NCBI GenBank assembly: GCA_020746875.1 | Contig: JAGTJL010000040.1 | Coordinates: 62,001 to 126,000 of the forward strand | Source of the DNA: Rhexocercosporidium sp. MPI-PUGE-AT-0058 | Taxonomy: Eukaryota > Ascomycota > Leotiomycetes > Helotiales | Direction: 5' to 3' | Length of the DNA stretch: 64,000 nt | Part shown: positions 32,930 to 46,306 of the stretch, in pieces | How positions within the stretch are numbered: position 1 is the first letter of the stretch | Layout: each line of letters begins with the position of its first letter | Notes under the pieces: generated by a model | The model's database searches: none | The model's input: only the letters and a program-made list of their open reading frames with translations | Told to the model about the DNA's origin: nothing | Program-made: the position numbers and the translations under genes

Positions 32930-33110
32930 TAAGGGATCTTCGAAATATATAAGAATATTATTTAAGTATATAATACAAAAATCATTAAAGTAATTAAAGA
33001 GAATATCATTTATATATCGTTAGTATATCGTAAGGCTATTTATTAGTCTAAACGGAAGAACTTTGCACTTATAAACGTCGTATTTCGTACGAAAAGTTAT
33101 ATATTCTTTT
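32930..33110 (-). pseudogene. Reverse transcriptase core of the minus-strand gypsy element
   Basis: Minus-strand translation reads F-R-T-K-Y-D-V-Y-K-C-K-V-L-P-F, then further on IYLNNILIYFEDP, i.e. the YLDDILIYSED catalytic box with both Asp changed to Asn. A single stop lies between. G-to-A changes explain both substitutions. Confidence 0.78.
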
Positions 33111-33221
33111 AAGGCTGGATTCATTTATATGCGGTAAAAAGCTTATCGAATATCGAATTTAGTAAAAATGCGGGCGTTAATAATACGTATTAACGTCTCG
33201 TCGATTAAAGAAAGAAAATAT

Positions 33222-33533
33222 TGTTAGATTTCACTTCGGTAACTCGTGCCGATTTTACCCTGGAATAGCCGAAGGAGTTTCCACTGCTTACGCGGCTCGG
33301 AAATTACCTTTGTATTCCGGGAAATTACGCTCGTATTTAATTACTTAACTCGTATAAGCTACGTAATCAGTTACGTAGTCGTAAAAGCTTTTAAAAAAGC
33401 TATTATTTTGTATATAACTACCGAAGAGCTCTTCTAGCTCTTCAAGCAAGCAAGTAAAGCAATTCTCTCTCTTTAATCACGTGTCCTCACCTACTGCGCT
33501 TCCTCATTCCTGATTGGCTCGCCTATTCTCACA
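33222..33533 (+). mobile_element. Solo LTR of the resident copia family
   Basis: 312 bp from TGTTAGATTTCACTTCGG to GCCTATTCTCACA with a perfect 5-bp duplication AATAT at 33217-33221 and 33534-33538. Inserted in the minus-strand gypsy remnant. Confidence 0.93.
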
Positions 33534-35535
33534 AATATTAGTCCTTATGTGTAAAAGAGTTCAGTATACGGAAGTTAATACATAATCGTAAGGATTTATT
33601 CGGCTTTTTAACAAAAAGAATAAGGGCAACGAAAGGTACTTAAGATAGCTCGATGAACCCTTTATTTAAGTTATTAATAATATATTCTTTAATAACTTTA
33701 AGTTCTTTAACCGATATCTTATAAAACAATAAGTACTTAAGTGCTTTTTCACTTTTTTTTTTAATTTAATTTTATAATTATATAAGCGATAAAAGAAGAG
33801 AATATCACTTTCTACCTTAGAGAATACGTGAGTTTATTTAGCGTATTCTAAAGGAATTATTAATTCAGCGTTTAATTCTTAAATAAAGGCAGTAAATTAT
33901 GTAAAAAACTATCGGCGATGCGTAAGCTTTATAATTAATTATATAATAGAAACAGCTTTTTCTTGCTTACGACTGCGTTAATCGATCAGGGCATCGATTT
34001 CATATAAATTAGCGGCAAATACTTTATCTTTAAACTTTTACTTATAAGATATATAAAAAGCGGTACCGTTAATTAAAAAAATCTCGACGACGGAGCGGCA
34101 TAATAATTATTTCTTAATAATTAGTTTATTTTTATTTTATTTAATAAGAAGAATAAGTAATAAGGTATTTGAATTTATAATATATAAAAGCTAAGCTTAT
34201 ATACTTCGGAGTGAATTAACGTAATCTTTAGCGTATATTTAACGTATAAATAAAACGAATCGAGGTAAGTCTGTCTTATTTTAAGAGTATAAAAGCTCTA
34301 GCGATTCCGTCCTTATCTTTCTAGCGCGTTCAAGTCCGCTTTAAATAAGGTCAAGAGTAGCCGGTAAGTTATTATATATAGTTAGCGTAACGTCGGTTTA
34401 TAATAGGTAAGACAACGGCTTTAAGACGTTATTTATAAGGTTATTAAAAGCTTTATATGGGTATTCTTTACGTATTTTAATTTATTATTTTCTTTAATAT
34501 AAAAGTTTTATAATACACAAGGAATTAATAACAGAATAGCTGACGGCAACAAACGTAAAGCGGTAATAATTGCCGATAGTAAGCGACCCTTTAAACTTTT
34601 GTTTTTAAAAAGTATACGCAGGATCTCAAGGCGTAAAATATAATAATAATAAAAGAAGAAAATAAAAAGCGTTTAAAAGGTTTTTAAGAAATAAAACTTC
34701 GAATTCAGAAACCGTAACGCTCGTTTTTTACAAAAGAAAAGTAAAAAAAGATTAAAAAGTATTTATACTCGAAATAAATAAAAAAAAAAAGGAATAAAAG
34801 ATTAAATTAACCGCTAAGAGTTAATAAGTAAATTAAGAAGTAAATAGTCTTTAACGACATAATTAGCTCATTTTTACGAAAATATAAATATTTAATTCTA
34901 TACTCTTAATACGAGGCAATAATATCTAATCCGTAAGTTAAACTATAACGAGCGGTGTATATTTTCGTGCGCGAGTTCGGCTGTAGCTGGCGTTATTTCC
35001 GTAAAAATAATATAAAACTATTAGAATTTGTAAGTCTCGCGATATCGGGATTTTATTATATAAAATACTATATGCGACCGGTTTCTGTCGAAATCGAAGG
35101 GTTTCTGGATTTAATAATAATAATTAATCCGATAATAGTAATTTTCGAGTATTTCGGCGAAGTAAGGAAGTAATCGGCACAGATCTCGCTTTTTTAATAT
35201 TAACGCGGAATTAGATTTTGCTTAAAGACGGGGTCTTTAAATTAATAGTTTTTACAGGAATTTAATAACGGAGATTAAGGGTTATAATTACGCTAGAATA
35301 CATCTAGCTTAACATCTCTTCGTTTAATATCACGCTAATAGCGTTAGTAAATCTTACGCTAATGAAGGTCTTAGATTTTAATAGTCTTATTATAAGTAAT
35401 AATGCGAGGGTAATCTGAGGATTAAATAAGACGTCTCTTAATAGCATCGAGTAGAACCTAGTGATGCTTTAGCTATAACTGTTTAATAATTACTTTATGG
35501 TTTCGTAAGTAAGTGATTAAGAATAGAATAAAGGA

Positions 35536-35838
35536 TTATAAACGCTTATTAATTATTAAATTTAATATAATATAATAGCTAATCATTCGGCTACTTTTAT
35601 TATTAAATCCTTTTATAAGGACAGCGCTTAGCAAGAGGTAAATAAAAGGTTTTAAAAAGAAAGAAAGAGACTTTAAAAAAATATAATTAATAAAATAATA
35701 ATTATTAACTCCGGAATCGAGAAGTGCGGGCAGCTTATATAAGAGTCCATTCTTAATAAGGGTAATACGTATTATAAGTAATTGTCCCTTAAGAAGCTTC
35801 GTAAGGTTAAGATATCGCATATCCCGTACTATACTCAA
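35536..35838 (-). pseudogene. Aspartic protease region of the minus-strand gypsy element
   Basis: Encodes LYKLPALLDSGVNNYYFIN followed by a hydrophobic half and a G-F-N turn, matching retropepsin-type proteases (DSG catalytic motif, then 'F....A..L.L....P' and V.GFNG). Open over 100 codons despite surrounding RIP damage. Confidence 0.7.
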
Positions 35839-37300
35839 GAAGAAGCTTTTTTTTAGGTTTAATCTTTTACTCGCGGAATTAGTCTTTCACGGGTAATTTA
35901 ATACTTCTATTATCGTTATTTACGACGTAACCGTTAGAGTCGAAATTATTATTACCGTTAATTTTTATTTTGTTAATACGAGGTATATATAAACAGTTAG
36001 CTAAGAGTTAAATAAAAAAATGTCGAGGAATATTTCTTAGAGTTTAAGCGCGAGGTATGTCGGCACGCGTAAAGGTTTAATAAGTAAGAGTCTTTTCCCG
36101 AAATAAGTTATATTTTCGAATACCTTAATCGGCGTATCGAAGTCTTTAAGAAGATTAAATTAATATATATATAATAAAATACTCTCGGGGTAAATCTTTA
36201 ATAATACGCTAAGACGCTGACTTTTTAGTAAAAGACTTAGATTAATTATAATAAATCGTACGTTTTATAATTTAACTTTAATTTTTAGCTTAAATTGCTT
36301 TTATATACTCGTTAAAGGTACGAGATTTTTGATATTTATAAAATAATTACTTACGCAAGCGCGGAACGATTTTATTTTATAAGTCTATTTTAAGAATCGA
36401 CTTATTATTTACGCTATTTTTACGTGCGAAAGTACGGAACTATTAATAAAATTCCTAAAAGGTTTTTCTTAATCTTATAACGAAAAACGTATATTTATTT
36501 CTTATTATTTATTATTCGTAAGGGTTTATTAAGAAAGCAGTTACTTAATAAATTAAGTCTAATATATCGATAAGTTCTCTATCTTCGTTAAGCTCTAGAT
36601 TTAGAAAATGCCGGTTTTAAGAATATATAAGCTACTCTTTTTATTTAAATAAGTATTTAGTCCTTTTTATAATTATTATTTATAAAATACGCGATATAAT
36701 AACGTAATGAGTTTTAGACTTACACTTCTTAAAGCTTTAAGCTATATCTTATGCTATTCGAGAGCTTGTCGTAAAAGTTTAAAATCTTCTCAATATAAGT
36801 AATATAAAATATATTTAAAATATTAAAAGCAAAAGGGGAACGGCGTAGACTTTTATAGCGGCGTGAATTATAATTATTACTATTATTACTATTATTATCG
36901 GGCGGTTTATTAAAAGGTAAAATAAAAGCATTCCATGCTTTTCCTTTAATATAACGAGTATTAATACTAGGAGTATCCTTAATTAAGGTTTATATAGAGT
37001 TATTCCTAATATTAAAAGTTATAGATTTTAGGGGTAGAAGTTTAGCTAGCATTTCTATTTACAATTAATCAATCATACGCTATAAATGCGTTATTTATAC
37101 TTATTACGATGTAATAAAGTCTTGCGTAATACGCAATTCTTATTATAACGCATTTCCTTTTTTAGTATTCCTCTTAAGAGTATTTGTATTACTTTTAAGT
37201 ATATCTTATATATTACTCGGCGTCGTCCTCATAAGAGAGCCGGCGGGAAGAACGGAAGAAAAAGTAAAAGATATATTTACGTTTTCAGTGGACGATTAAT

Positions 37301-37984
37301 CTGCAAAAGAAGGAAATTAAGTATTTAACTTAATTTTAATTCGTCGAGTAGAAGGGAGAGGTTCGGAAAATAAAAGTTAGTTAGTTCTTTAAGTTTATAT
37401 TAAAAAAGAGAAGGAGGGTGAAGGCTTTGATGTTTTCGCAATTAATATTAATTTATTTAATATTATTTATTAAGTTTATATTTAATATAAGCCTTCTCTG
37501 TATCGAGCTAGTTCCGTAGTAATTGCTTATAAAGGAATTCGAGGGTAGAATATTTATTATCTTTTTAAACGAGTTAATAAAAAGTTATAAATAATATAAC
37601 GCTTACTTTATAAAAGACGGTAATCACGTATAATTAGCGACTTATATTTTATAACGGGAATATAAAAATATTAAGTATCTTTTAAAATTTATAATTACGG
37701 AGGAAAGAAAATATAAAGAAAAGTAAGTTATATATAAAGATAAGCTCCGCAGAGGCTCGTCTAATCTCGGTATTTTCTTAATTAAGAAGTGAATAGCCGA
37801 GACTGGAAATGAGGCTCTAGAAGCTCTGAACCGTCACATTTATAAGCTCTATAAGCTCCTTTACGTTCGTGCTTACTAGGCCTTTAATAAAGCTTAATAT
37901 TGCTGGAATTACTAATTTTGTTTTATTATAACTATTAAGAACACTTATAAATAATACTTTAATTATAAATAAAAAAAAGAAGAG
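37301..37984. other. AT-rich remnant, unassigned
   Basis: Plus-strand translation of about 37770-37870 gives a readable stretch (IAETGNEALEALNRHIYKLY), but I cannot place it in a family. It is continuous with 46307 onward, since the copia element at 37985-46301 is inserted at an AAGAG site. Confidence 0.3.
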
Positions 37985-38173
37985 TGTCGTACAGAAGTAG
38001 AGCAGGCTTTTAGTGGTTCAAGAGCTCTACGATTAACGTAAAGAGTAAGGGTTTAAAAGATTTATTTAAGTGAGCGTTATCTTTTATAAGAAAGAACTGT
38101 GACCCGAGTATATATATACGTGAGTACTTATAAGAGCATATATATGACTAGTAGATTACGCTAGGGCGCGACA
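37985..38173 (-). repeat. 3' LTR of the minus-strand copia element
   Basis: 189 bp, ends TGTCGTACAG...GGGCGCGACA; matches 46113-46301 with mostly C/T and G/A differences. Confidence 0.92.
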
Positions 38174-40699
38174 CACCTTTATAGTGAGGCTCTGTTATAT
38201 AAATAAGCCTTACTATTTAAAAGCGTATAAGTAATTAAGAAATATAATATAAGCTCTCCGAGTATATATATTAGTTCTTAGTAAAAGCATAGCGCCGAGT
38301 AATAAATTAATACTTTTAGGATATTATAATAAATGAAAATATTAATACGCGCTTTAAAGATATAATATACGAGGACTTTATATATTAATATAAGTAGTTT
38401 ATTAAGTAATTAATATTAATAATAAATAAGAATATAAATATATATTCAAACTGTATGTAATTAAATAAATAAGGTCCAAAGATATAGCTAAGCTATAATG
38501 ATTAAGTAAACAAAATCTTAATCATTATGTCCAACGCGTGTAAATCGTAGGTTTTAAAAGTAAGGCTAAAGCAAGGTTCGGTCTATAGCTAAGATTTCGT
38601 GCCGTCCCGTCTGATTATTGAATTGCTAAGCTATAATTAGTGAATTTAATCTTTTTAGAGTGATTATTATATATAACAAGAAGCCGCAACGGTATGTGCC
38701 AGCTTCTTATTAGCTTATGTAATGCGCCGCCTCCCGGGTTAGTAGGTTTATTATTAGTCTAAGCGTCCCGTTTTATAATAACGCGATTACGATCACTCTT
38801 AGAGATGTATATATATCGACTTTTATATTATTATAATTAACTTTTATTTAATATTAACGCACTTTATACTTGCGTGCCTGCTTACTTATTTATTTTTTTC
38901 TTCTGTTTTTTGATTTTCTACTTTTTTTAATAAATTCTTTTTAATTATTAGCCATATCTCTTAAAGCTTCTAAAGCAACGACTGCGCGTATTAATAATCA
39001 GATTGTAGCTCGTTAAGTAAGTTCTTCAGTTCAATTTCTTAATTTCATTTTTAAGTGACTTTAATACCATTAAACTGATTGCTAATAATTATATTATAAG
39101 ATTTTAAAGATGAGTTCGATGACTAAGAAGTGTTTAGTAATGAGCTTATTAATAAGCTTCTTAATAATCCTTTTCTTACTCGTTCGGTCGTTAAAATAAA
39201 TCCTAAAGATAATTAATAATATTTTTCTTTGCGCGAAAATGAAAATACGCTTATTAATAACTTTAATAATAAGCTAATTCTCCCTCGATCTTCTTGTGTT
39301 AAGCCAAGCTTATTATTCAAGAAGACTCCCACGCGTTCTTTTAATGCTCTACTATTAATCATATTAAGTAAAAGCGTTATTACATTAAATAAAAATAGCT
39401 TTCAGTATATTCCCTTTGCTTCGCGCGTTTCGCGTCTTAGTTCGACTCCCTTTCTTGCCCTTCCTCCTGCTTTTAAGACTCGCACTCGTTCTTTATTAAT
39501 TTTAAAAAAGCGTAAGTCGTCTCGCATTCCATTTAAGCCTCGCTTTCTTATTAAGCGCGCTCGAGGTATATATATATTATTTTAAAGCTTACTTCTTATT
39601 AATAACTTATTTTATTTATATTAATTAAGATTTAAGAAAGGAGTTTGCGGATCTTTATCTATTATATATTTACGCTGCTATTCGTAGCCGTGGTGATCGT
39701 GGATATTACTTCGCTAATACTTTTGCTACTAGAAGTCGATATTATAATTGCACTTTTAATTATAAGTATAATTCCGCTACAGGAGATATGCTTAAGTATA
39801 ATAAAAGATTAATTGCAGCTATAAACTTTAATAATAGAAAAGTATAATGATTATATTATAATTAATCGAGCATTTTATTAACCGATTCATAAAGTATTAA
39901 GAAGTATAAAATTACCTTAAAAGCCTTAATAAAAGACTTAATAAATAATAATAAATTTAATAAGAACATGAAGTTAGATCTTTTAGTGCGCTTTTAAAAG
40001 CCAGGTTTAAAGCGTAATAAGAAAGATAATTTTAATAATAATATTAGTATTAATGCGGGATTTTTAACAGAGTTTAGTAATCTTATATAAGGTTTAGAAA
40101 AGTTCGCGAAAGTCTTAAAAACGATAGCTACTTATTAATTTAAGCTTAAGTAAATTCTTTTGCGCTTTTAGTAGATTATTTGTAAGCTCGGACTGGATTT
40201 ATACGGACTTTGCTTGGGCTCGGGCCGGATTTAAGTGGACTTTATTTAAGCTCGGGCTAGATTTCGCGTTTACGTTCGGCGTTTCTAAAGCACGAATACT
40301 TAAAATATTAAATTAGAAAAGTTTTATAAATAAAAAATTATATAGAAATATTCTTAATATACTTTTAATAAATATATTTAAAACTCTTTAATTTAAGATT
40401 AATAATTATTAAAGTTTAAGAATATTCTAAAAAGCTCGAATTTTTAGCGAGACAAATTCTTTATAAGCTTATTAGCAAGTATATTAACGGTTAGAAGATA
40501 TATTATTTTAAATAATTTACGAGTATACTCTTATTTAAGCTATATGTTTTAAATATTTATATAATAAAACTTAATAATAATCCTTTTAATATTATTCATA
40601 ATTAGTTTAATCGTTTATTAATTATTATAAAAGATTTCCTAAGTCTTATAAATATTAAGAATTAAGTTTTAAAAGAATCGTTAAAAAGCTATAGCTTCT

Positions 40700-41700
40700 T
40701 TTTTAATATGCTTTAATGTTAATAGTTCCGCTTTAATAGTCGACGTAATAATTGTAGATTACTTTAATGCTTTTTAAATTATTAGCCTGCCGAATAATAA
40801 GATTATATAACTTTAAGATAACTTCCGAGTTTCGACGTTATCTATAAAAGATATATTTAAAGTAATATAAAGCGCTCTCTCTTAATTATTTCTGTATATA
40901 ATACTTAAAAAGCGCGTATTAAATAAGTAGCGAATAAGCTAATATATAATTATAAAATGCTTTAAACTAAGATTTGTCGCGAATTATAAAAGCTAGGCGA
41001 TTATAAAGGCTACGTCTAGTTTTATAACGATTGCTATATATAATACCGACTTAATTCTCTTTTAATAAGCTTTAATATGTTTCTTTAAAGCTTATCCCTT
41101 ATATTTAATAAAATCGATTTGAGGGAGCAGTATCGTAAGACACTTTTTATTAATTTATTCAAACTTTTAAATAATTTTCTTAATATATTGGTTATAAATT
41201 AAGAAAATAGTCTTACGCTTTCTGTCGCGTATTATTTTAATTTTTAGGAATTATTTAATATTTTTAAGATTATATATATTATACGTTTAATTTAGTCGCT
41301 TAATGAAATCTTGTCCGAGCTTTGAGTCGTTTCGGTAATAAAGCATTTGAATATTATTTATGTAAAAAAGAATAAGGATTTTATGAGTAGAGTTTATAAA
41401 TATATACGGTTCTTTTAAGTATAGAATTAGCTTTAAATTTATTAACGTTTTATTAATATACTTATATTATAAATACGGAGAGTCACGCATCCCGTAAAGA
41501 ACGCGATTAACTCGTAGTATATGTTTAAGCTTATTAAAACTTGGAGGGAATTTATAATATACGGTTTTACTGTTTATATCCCGAAGAGCGTTAATAAACG
41601 CATTAATTACGTTGAAGCACTTGACTTCTAAGTCAAAATGAGCTACGAGCGCTATAGCGATTCGGAAGGATTTAGCTAAAAGCGTGCTAGCGTATATAAA
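40700..41700 (-). pseudogene. Reverse transcriptase / RNase H of the minus-strand copia element
   Basis: Readable copia RT blocks on the minus strand from about 41650: H-F-D-L-E-V-K-C-F-N-V, then a FPPSFNKLK-like segment and R-V-L-Y-G-M-R-D-S-P. About 41350 gives I-L-I-L-F at the start of the catalytic box. RNase H follows near 40850-40700 with E-T-R-K and T-I-K-A-E-L-L (TxxxEAEYxAL equivalent). Stops throughout. Confidence 0.8.
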
Positions 41701-44700
41701 GATAATTGTTAATTTACTTTAGAGATTGCCTCGTATAATAATTCGGGATTTATATCTTAAAATATATCTTTTTAAATTGAGCTTGTACTTGAAAACTTAT
41801 ATAAACGGGACAAATGTTAATATAATGCTTAAATTAAATAATTCTGAAGTTTAGTAACCTTATTTATCTATTGTCCTTATCTTTAGGCTCGCATCTTCTT
41901 TAAATTACTCTTTCATTAAGTGATTCTCAAGATCGCTCCATTATTTTAATTTAAGTAGAAAATCTTGGACTTTGATTTTTAGAAGTGGAATCTTCCTTTT
42001 TAATAATTAGCGGCTCGTTTATATTATTACTATAATTATATAGTATATAGTTTTCGTTAAATCTCGAAGATCATTTTATTCTTTTAATAATATATATTAA
42101 TCAGGCATAAGCCCTTAAAGCATTTAATCGATTTCGGACTGAAGATTATTATATTAATTAAGAATTTAATTACCTCCGAGATTAAGCTTACTCCCGAGCT
42201 TAAGGTTACTTTTATTAAAGCGTATTTATTTAAGGATAATTATAAGTATTATAAATATTCTATTACTTTAATTCTTTTATAATCTTCTTCTTTTTCTTTT
42301 ACTTTTAATTAGCTTTTTTACTTTTGTTAAACTTTTAATAAATATATTTAATTCTGATTAAGCTTCTTTCGTTATAATCTGAGAGCGTATTACTTTTACT
42401 TATCTTACTTCCGTCGTCCGAGCACTTTATGCTTTAATCTAAGGATACGATATTAAAATTATTACCGGAGATTCCTCTTATAATCGAGGTCTCGACGGTA
42501 TTTAAATCTTAATACGTGATAATCGAAACGGATCCCGCGCTTAATCTTATAATACGTTTGAATCTCGATTAGTAAGTTATATGCTCTTACGCGAGTCGAA
42601 TGCCTTTAAGTCATGCTTTATACTTAGAGTAGACTCTCGGTCTAACGTATTTTTTTTTAATTCCTTATTTTATTTAAAAGGGCCTTTTAAAGTAAGAGTA
42701 TATTCCGGAGTTAGAAGTTCATTTATTATACTCGGGCTATTAATATATTCTTTTACTCCTGAGTTCTAACTCTTAGAGCTTTTAATTAATTTTTAAATTT
42801 ATTTAATATATAATTAAGTTAAGTCTTCGCTTAAAAGATTTATATTATTTTTCTTAATAATTATATTTTTAGTAATATTCTTAATGATTTCAGCTTAGTT
42901 TATAATAGATTTATCTTCTTTAATGAAATCGTAAATAAACTTGGCTTTTTAAATTATAATCTTTACTTCTTTACTTAAAGTAATATAAAAGCTATTTTCG
43001 TTAAAGCGTATGTTACGCGTAATAATTATTTTGTCGAGACGTAGTACTTAAATCTTATAAATATTAAAAGCGTGGAAACTTATAAGAAATTTAATGTGCG
43101 CACGCGTAGTTATTTTAAACGCTTTTTTGTCTTATCCTTTGGTTTTTTTTATTATTAGTAAGTACGCTTTATAATTATATATATAAATCCTATTCTAGTT
43201 TAGTCTGAAATTTATAATAAGTCTTATAATAAGCGCTGGGTTATATTATTAAAAATAGTTCTAAAACCACTTATTATTAATTTCAATAAGTAATAGCTAG
43301 TTATTTACTCGCCTTAGGCTTCTGTTATATAAATAGATCCCTGCGAGTGCATATTTTATACTCAGATTCACGGGAAGATTAGCTGATAGTCTCATTTTAA
43401 TGCCTTTATTAATTGCTTCTTAACCAGCTCGTTCGGCTCCGCTATTTAGCTTATAAGTTGCCGTTAGTAAGAGCTCGAGGTCAATTCCGAGCTTATTAGC
43501 CCATCTCTCATATCTCGTAAATCTTTAAATTATAATAATTGCTTTTTCTTAATTATACTTAAATTTATATATTAAGAGTCTAAACTGCTTTCGAACTTAA
43601 GCTTTAAAGCTCTTAATATATTAAAACACTTTATTATACTCTTTTATTTGTAATACATAACTAATAAATAAGCCGCTATACTCGCATTTGAGCACGAGGA
43701 GCTAAAAGTAATTACTCTAATATTTTAAATAATTAAATAAATCTTAAGTGATTCTCTAAAATAATTTAAGGGATTTTCTTTTCGGTAGACGTTTAGAGAT
43801 TACTTAAGTAATATAAGTTAAAGCACATTACTCGCACTTAATCCTCCTTATTACTTCAGTAATTCTAATATTTTTCGTCGTGTTTATCAATTTCCTTAAA
43901 GTATTCGGGCCTAAATGGCCTGCTCGTAAATATTAAATACACTTTGAGTTTATTTTAAGGTATTTATAATTTTTAAATAGTTTATACGGCTTATTTACTC
44001 TTTTAAAGAGTATTAAAAATATTATAGTTTTTATAGCGCTTAAGAGTATGTCACGAATGCTTAGAGAATAAATTAAACGTAGCTTATATTTAAAGAAAAC
44101 GAGGTTTTATTTACGCTTTAGCTGTCGTATTATATAGTATTCCTTAATTAATAAGCCTTCCTCGTTTTATCTCAAAGTGCAGTTTATATTATAGAACTAA
44201 AGACTAGTCTTATAAAGACGAGCTTTAAAAATAATATTAATATAAAAGTTTTCTATAATTACGACGTCGTAAAGCGTGAGATTAAATGATTTTCCATTCG
44301 GACCCTTAAGTACTCCTTTTATAACTCGAGTTCCGCGCCCGATAATAAGTAATTAAGAGCTCTTATATTTAATTAAATCCTTAGGAGTAGATTTTATAAA
44401 AGATTCTTTTAATAATATTAAACGATTATTAATTAAATTAATCGCTTTATAGTTATTTAATAAAGTAAAGTTTAATAAAAGATAAAGTGAATTCTAAAGG
44501 AAGTATATACCCGCAGTTAAATGCTCGGCCAGATTAGGTAAAAGCACCGGGTGCGCGTAAGTCCCGCTTATTCCTCTTTTATTTAATAAGTTTCTAGGAA
44601 AAGTAGACTTCTTCTTATTTAATTTATTAAATCCTTATTTATTTAGTTTCGTTAAGAAATCTTTTATTAATTTAGGGAAAGGCTTATTTAAGCTTATTTG

Positions 44701-46112
44701 CTCGCGGAGAGCTTTTTATTATAACGTAATAAACCGCTGCCGAATCTTATTATAATACTAATTATTTATTTTTAAATTTAGATAAGCTATTTTATTTTAA
44801 TATTTAATAAATACTTTTTTATAAACTGCTATCTAAAAACAAGTATAGTTTAAGGGAGACTAATAGTGAGTTTTGTCTTTTAAGTATAAATATGCCTTCT
44901 CTATAAGTTTTCCTTTTGTCTTGAATTTATTTAATCTTTGGCTATATGAATTAAAAGCTTCCGAGTCGGGTGTCTTATTATTATTAAAGCGTAAACTAAG
45001 AGTAAAGAAATAATTATGCCCTAATTTACTACCGATAAGCTATTAATACTGGCGATTAGCTTAATTAAAATAAAACAGCCGTGCGAGCTATTTCAAGGAG
45101 TATTTAAGAAGTATCTCGAGCTCGTCGGCTTCCTTAGTCTTAAAAAAGTACTTTTGAGCTTATAAGCTATTAAAGTTATTAACTGCGATTAAGAAAAGGT
45201 TAATGCTAAGAGTATTAAGTACTTCCGGCATATAATATAAGTTTTCTTTACGAATTAACTCTTAATATTATATAATCCAGATCTTCGGGTTTCAGACGTT
45301 CTTTATATTTAAGGATTATAAGTAATCTTGGCGAGTTATCGTTTAAATTATTATATTCGTTTAATATAAAACTATCTTAAGCGTGCGAACTAATACTTAA
45401 ATATTAGCTCTTTTTTTAGTGACGAGTTATGTAGCCGCTATATTAAAGAATTAGCGGCTTATAGTTTTCTTAATCTATTCGTAGAGCTTAAGGTATACCG
45501 TAGTTCGTAGTTGCTATATTACGTACTTTGTAATATGCGCTTTAGCTTCGGCCTCGGCTTCTTTTTGACAAGATTCTGCGGTTATCTTAATAAGCTTGTG
45601 CGGTCGAGTAGGAAGAGAGGTAATAAAAGCGTTAAAGCTTACAATTGTTTAGTTTAAGGAAGACGCAGTTATTATATGACGATCGAGCGCCTATTTCTAG
45701 AGTTGTTCGTTATACTCGTTCGTTTTTATTATATAATTTAATTCAGCGAGATTATTCTTTTGCTAAGCGATTTGCTCGACGGTCCGTGGATTTTTATTAA
45801 TAATTTTAATTAATATTTTTATATTTAAAGCATTTAAGTTAATAAAAGGCTAGAGTCCGAGCATTTGAGCGCTAAGAGTCAAATAATTCATTTATAACGA
45901 GAAGTCTTTAGGCTTCAAGCATATAATATTTACGTTAAAACCGCTAAGACTGTCGTGTAATAACATCTCGATGATTGCGCCAAGAAGTGCATTAAGGTTT
46001 AAGCGTAAGGAAAGGAAACGAAGATCGTAGAGTTGAAATTAAATAAGCTTAACTGAAGCTCGAAATCTGTATATATTAAAAGTAACTTATAAAGACAGAT
46101 ATGGCTCTTAAC

Positions 46113-46301
46113 TGTCGTATAAAAGTAGAGCAGGCTTTTAGTAATTTAAAAGCTTTACGATTAACGTAAAGAGTAAGGATTCAAAAGATTTATTTAAGTA
46201 AGCGTTACCTTCTATAAGAGAGGACTGTGACCCGAGTATATATACACGTGAGTGCTTACGAGAGCATACATATGACCAGTAGACTGCGCTAGGGCGCGAC
46301 A
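46113..46301 (-). repeat. 5' LTR of the minus-strand copia element
   Basis: 189 bp, TGTCGTATAAAAG...GGGCGCGACA, the upstream LTR given the minus-strand pol. I did not recognise the primer-binding site in the sequence just inside it. Confidence 0.92.
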
Positions 46302-46306
46302 AAGAG

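Larger units (their letters stand above)
30350..37300 (-). mobile_element. Ty3/gypsy element remnant, minus strand, heavily RIP-mutated
   Basis: Order on the minus strand: gag region near 37.0 kb (readable KGKAWNAFILPF and polar Asn-rich stretch), protease at 35838-35536 (ALLDSGVNNYYFIN), reverse transcriptase at about 33110-32930, and pol C-terminus at 30944-30756. A chromodomain-like/tail region follows at about 30700-30430 (readable KIRDFHLNNRD). A solo copia LTR (33222-33533) interrupts the RT/RNase H part. I could not identify paired LTRs, so the borders are estimates. Confidence 0.65.
37985..46301 (-). mobile_element. Complete Ty1/copia retrotransposon, minus strand, heavily RIP-mutated
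   Basis: 8.3 kb bounded by two 189-bp direct repeats (37985-38173 and 46113-46301), each TGTCG...CGACA, and flanked by a perfect AAGAG duplication (37980-37984 and 46302-46306). Minus-strand reading gives the copia order: integrase near 43.5-43.3 kb (WANKLGIDLELLLTATYKLN, then S-G-A-E-R-A-G and K-M-R-L-S-A-N-L-P), reverse transcriptase near 41.65-41.35 kb (FDLEVKCFNVINAFINAL, then VLYGMRDSPYL), and RNase H near 40.9-40.7 kb (NVETRKLS, then STIKAELLTLKHI). At 8.3 kb it is longer than most copia elements, and parts near 44-45 kb and 38.2-40.5 kb are unidentified. Confidence 0.9.

Noticed and set aside
36880..36900. Trinucleotide-like TTATTACTA run as a microsatellite of interest
   Set aside because: Short, imperfect, and inside a degraded gag region where it encodes an Asn-rich run.
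38100..38160. Possible small RNA or tRNA-like fold in the LTR (TATATATATACGTG region)
   Set aside because: Sequence is duplicated exactly as part of the LTR and lacks tRNA box A/B elements.
39229..39585. 118-codon plus-strand frame inside the minus-strand copia element
   Set aside because: Low-complexity Ser/Leu/Arg translation on the antisense strand of pol/3' region; no domain.
42581..42769. 62-codon plus-strand frame in the same element
   Set aside because: Antisense to the copia pol; no motif.
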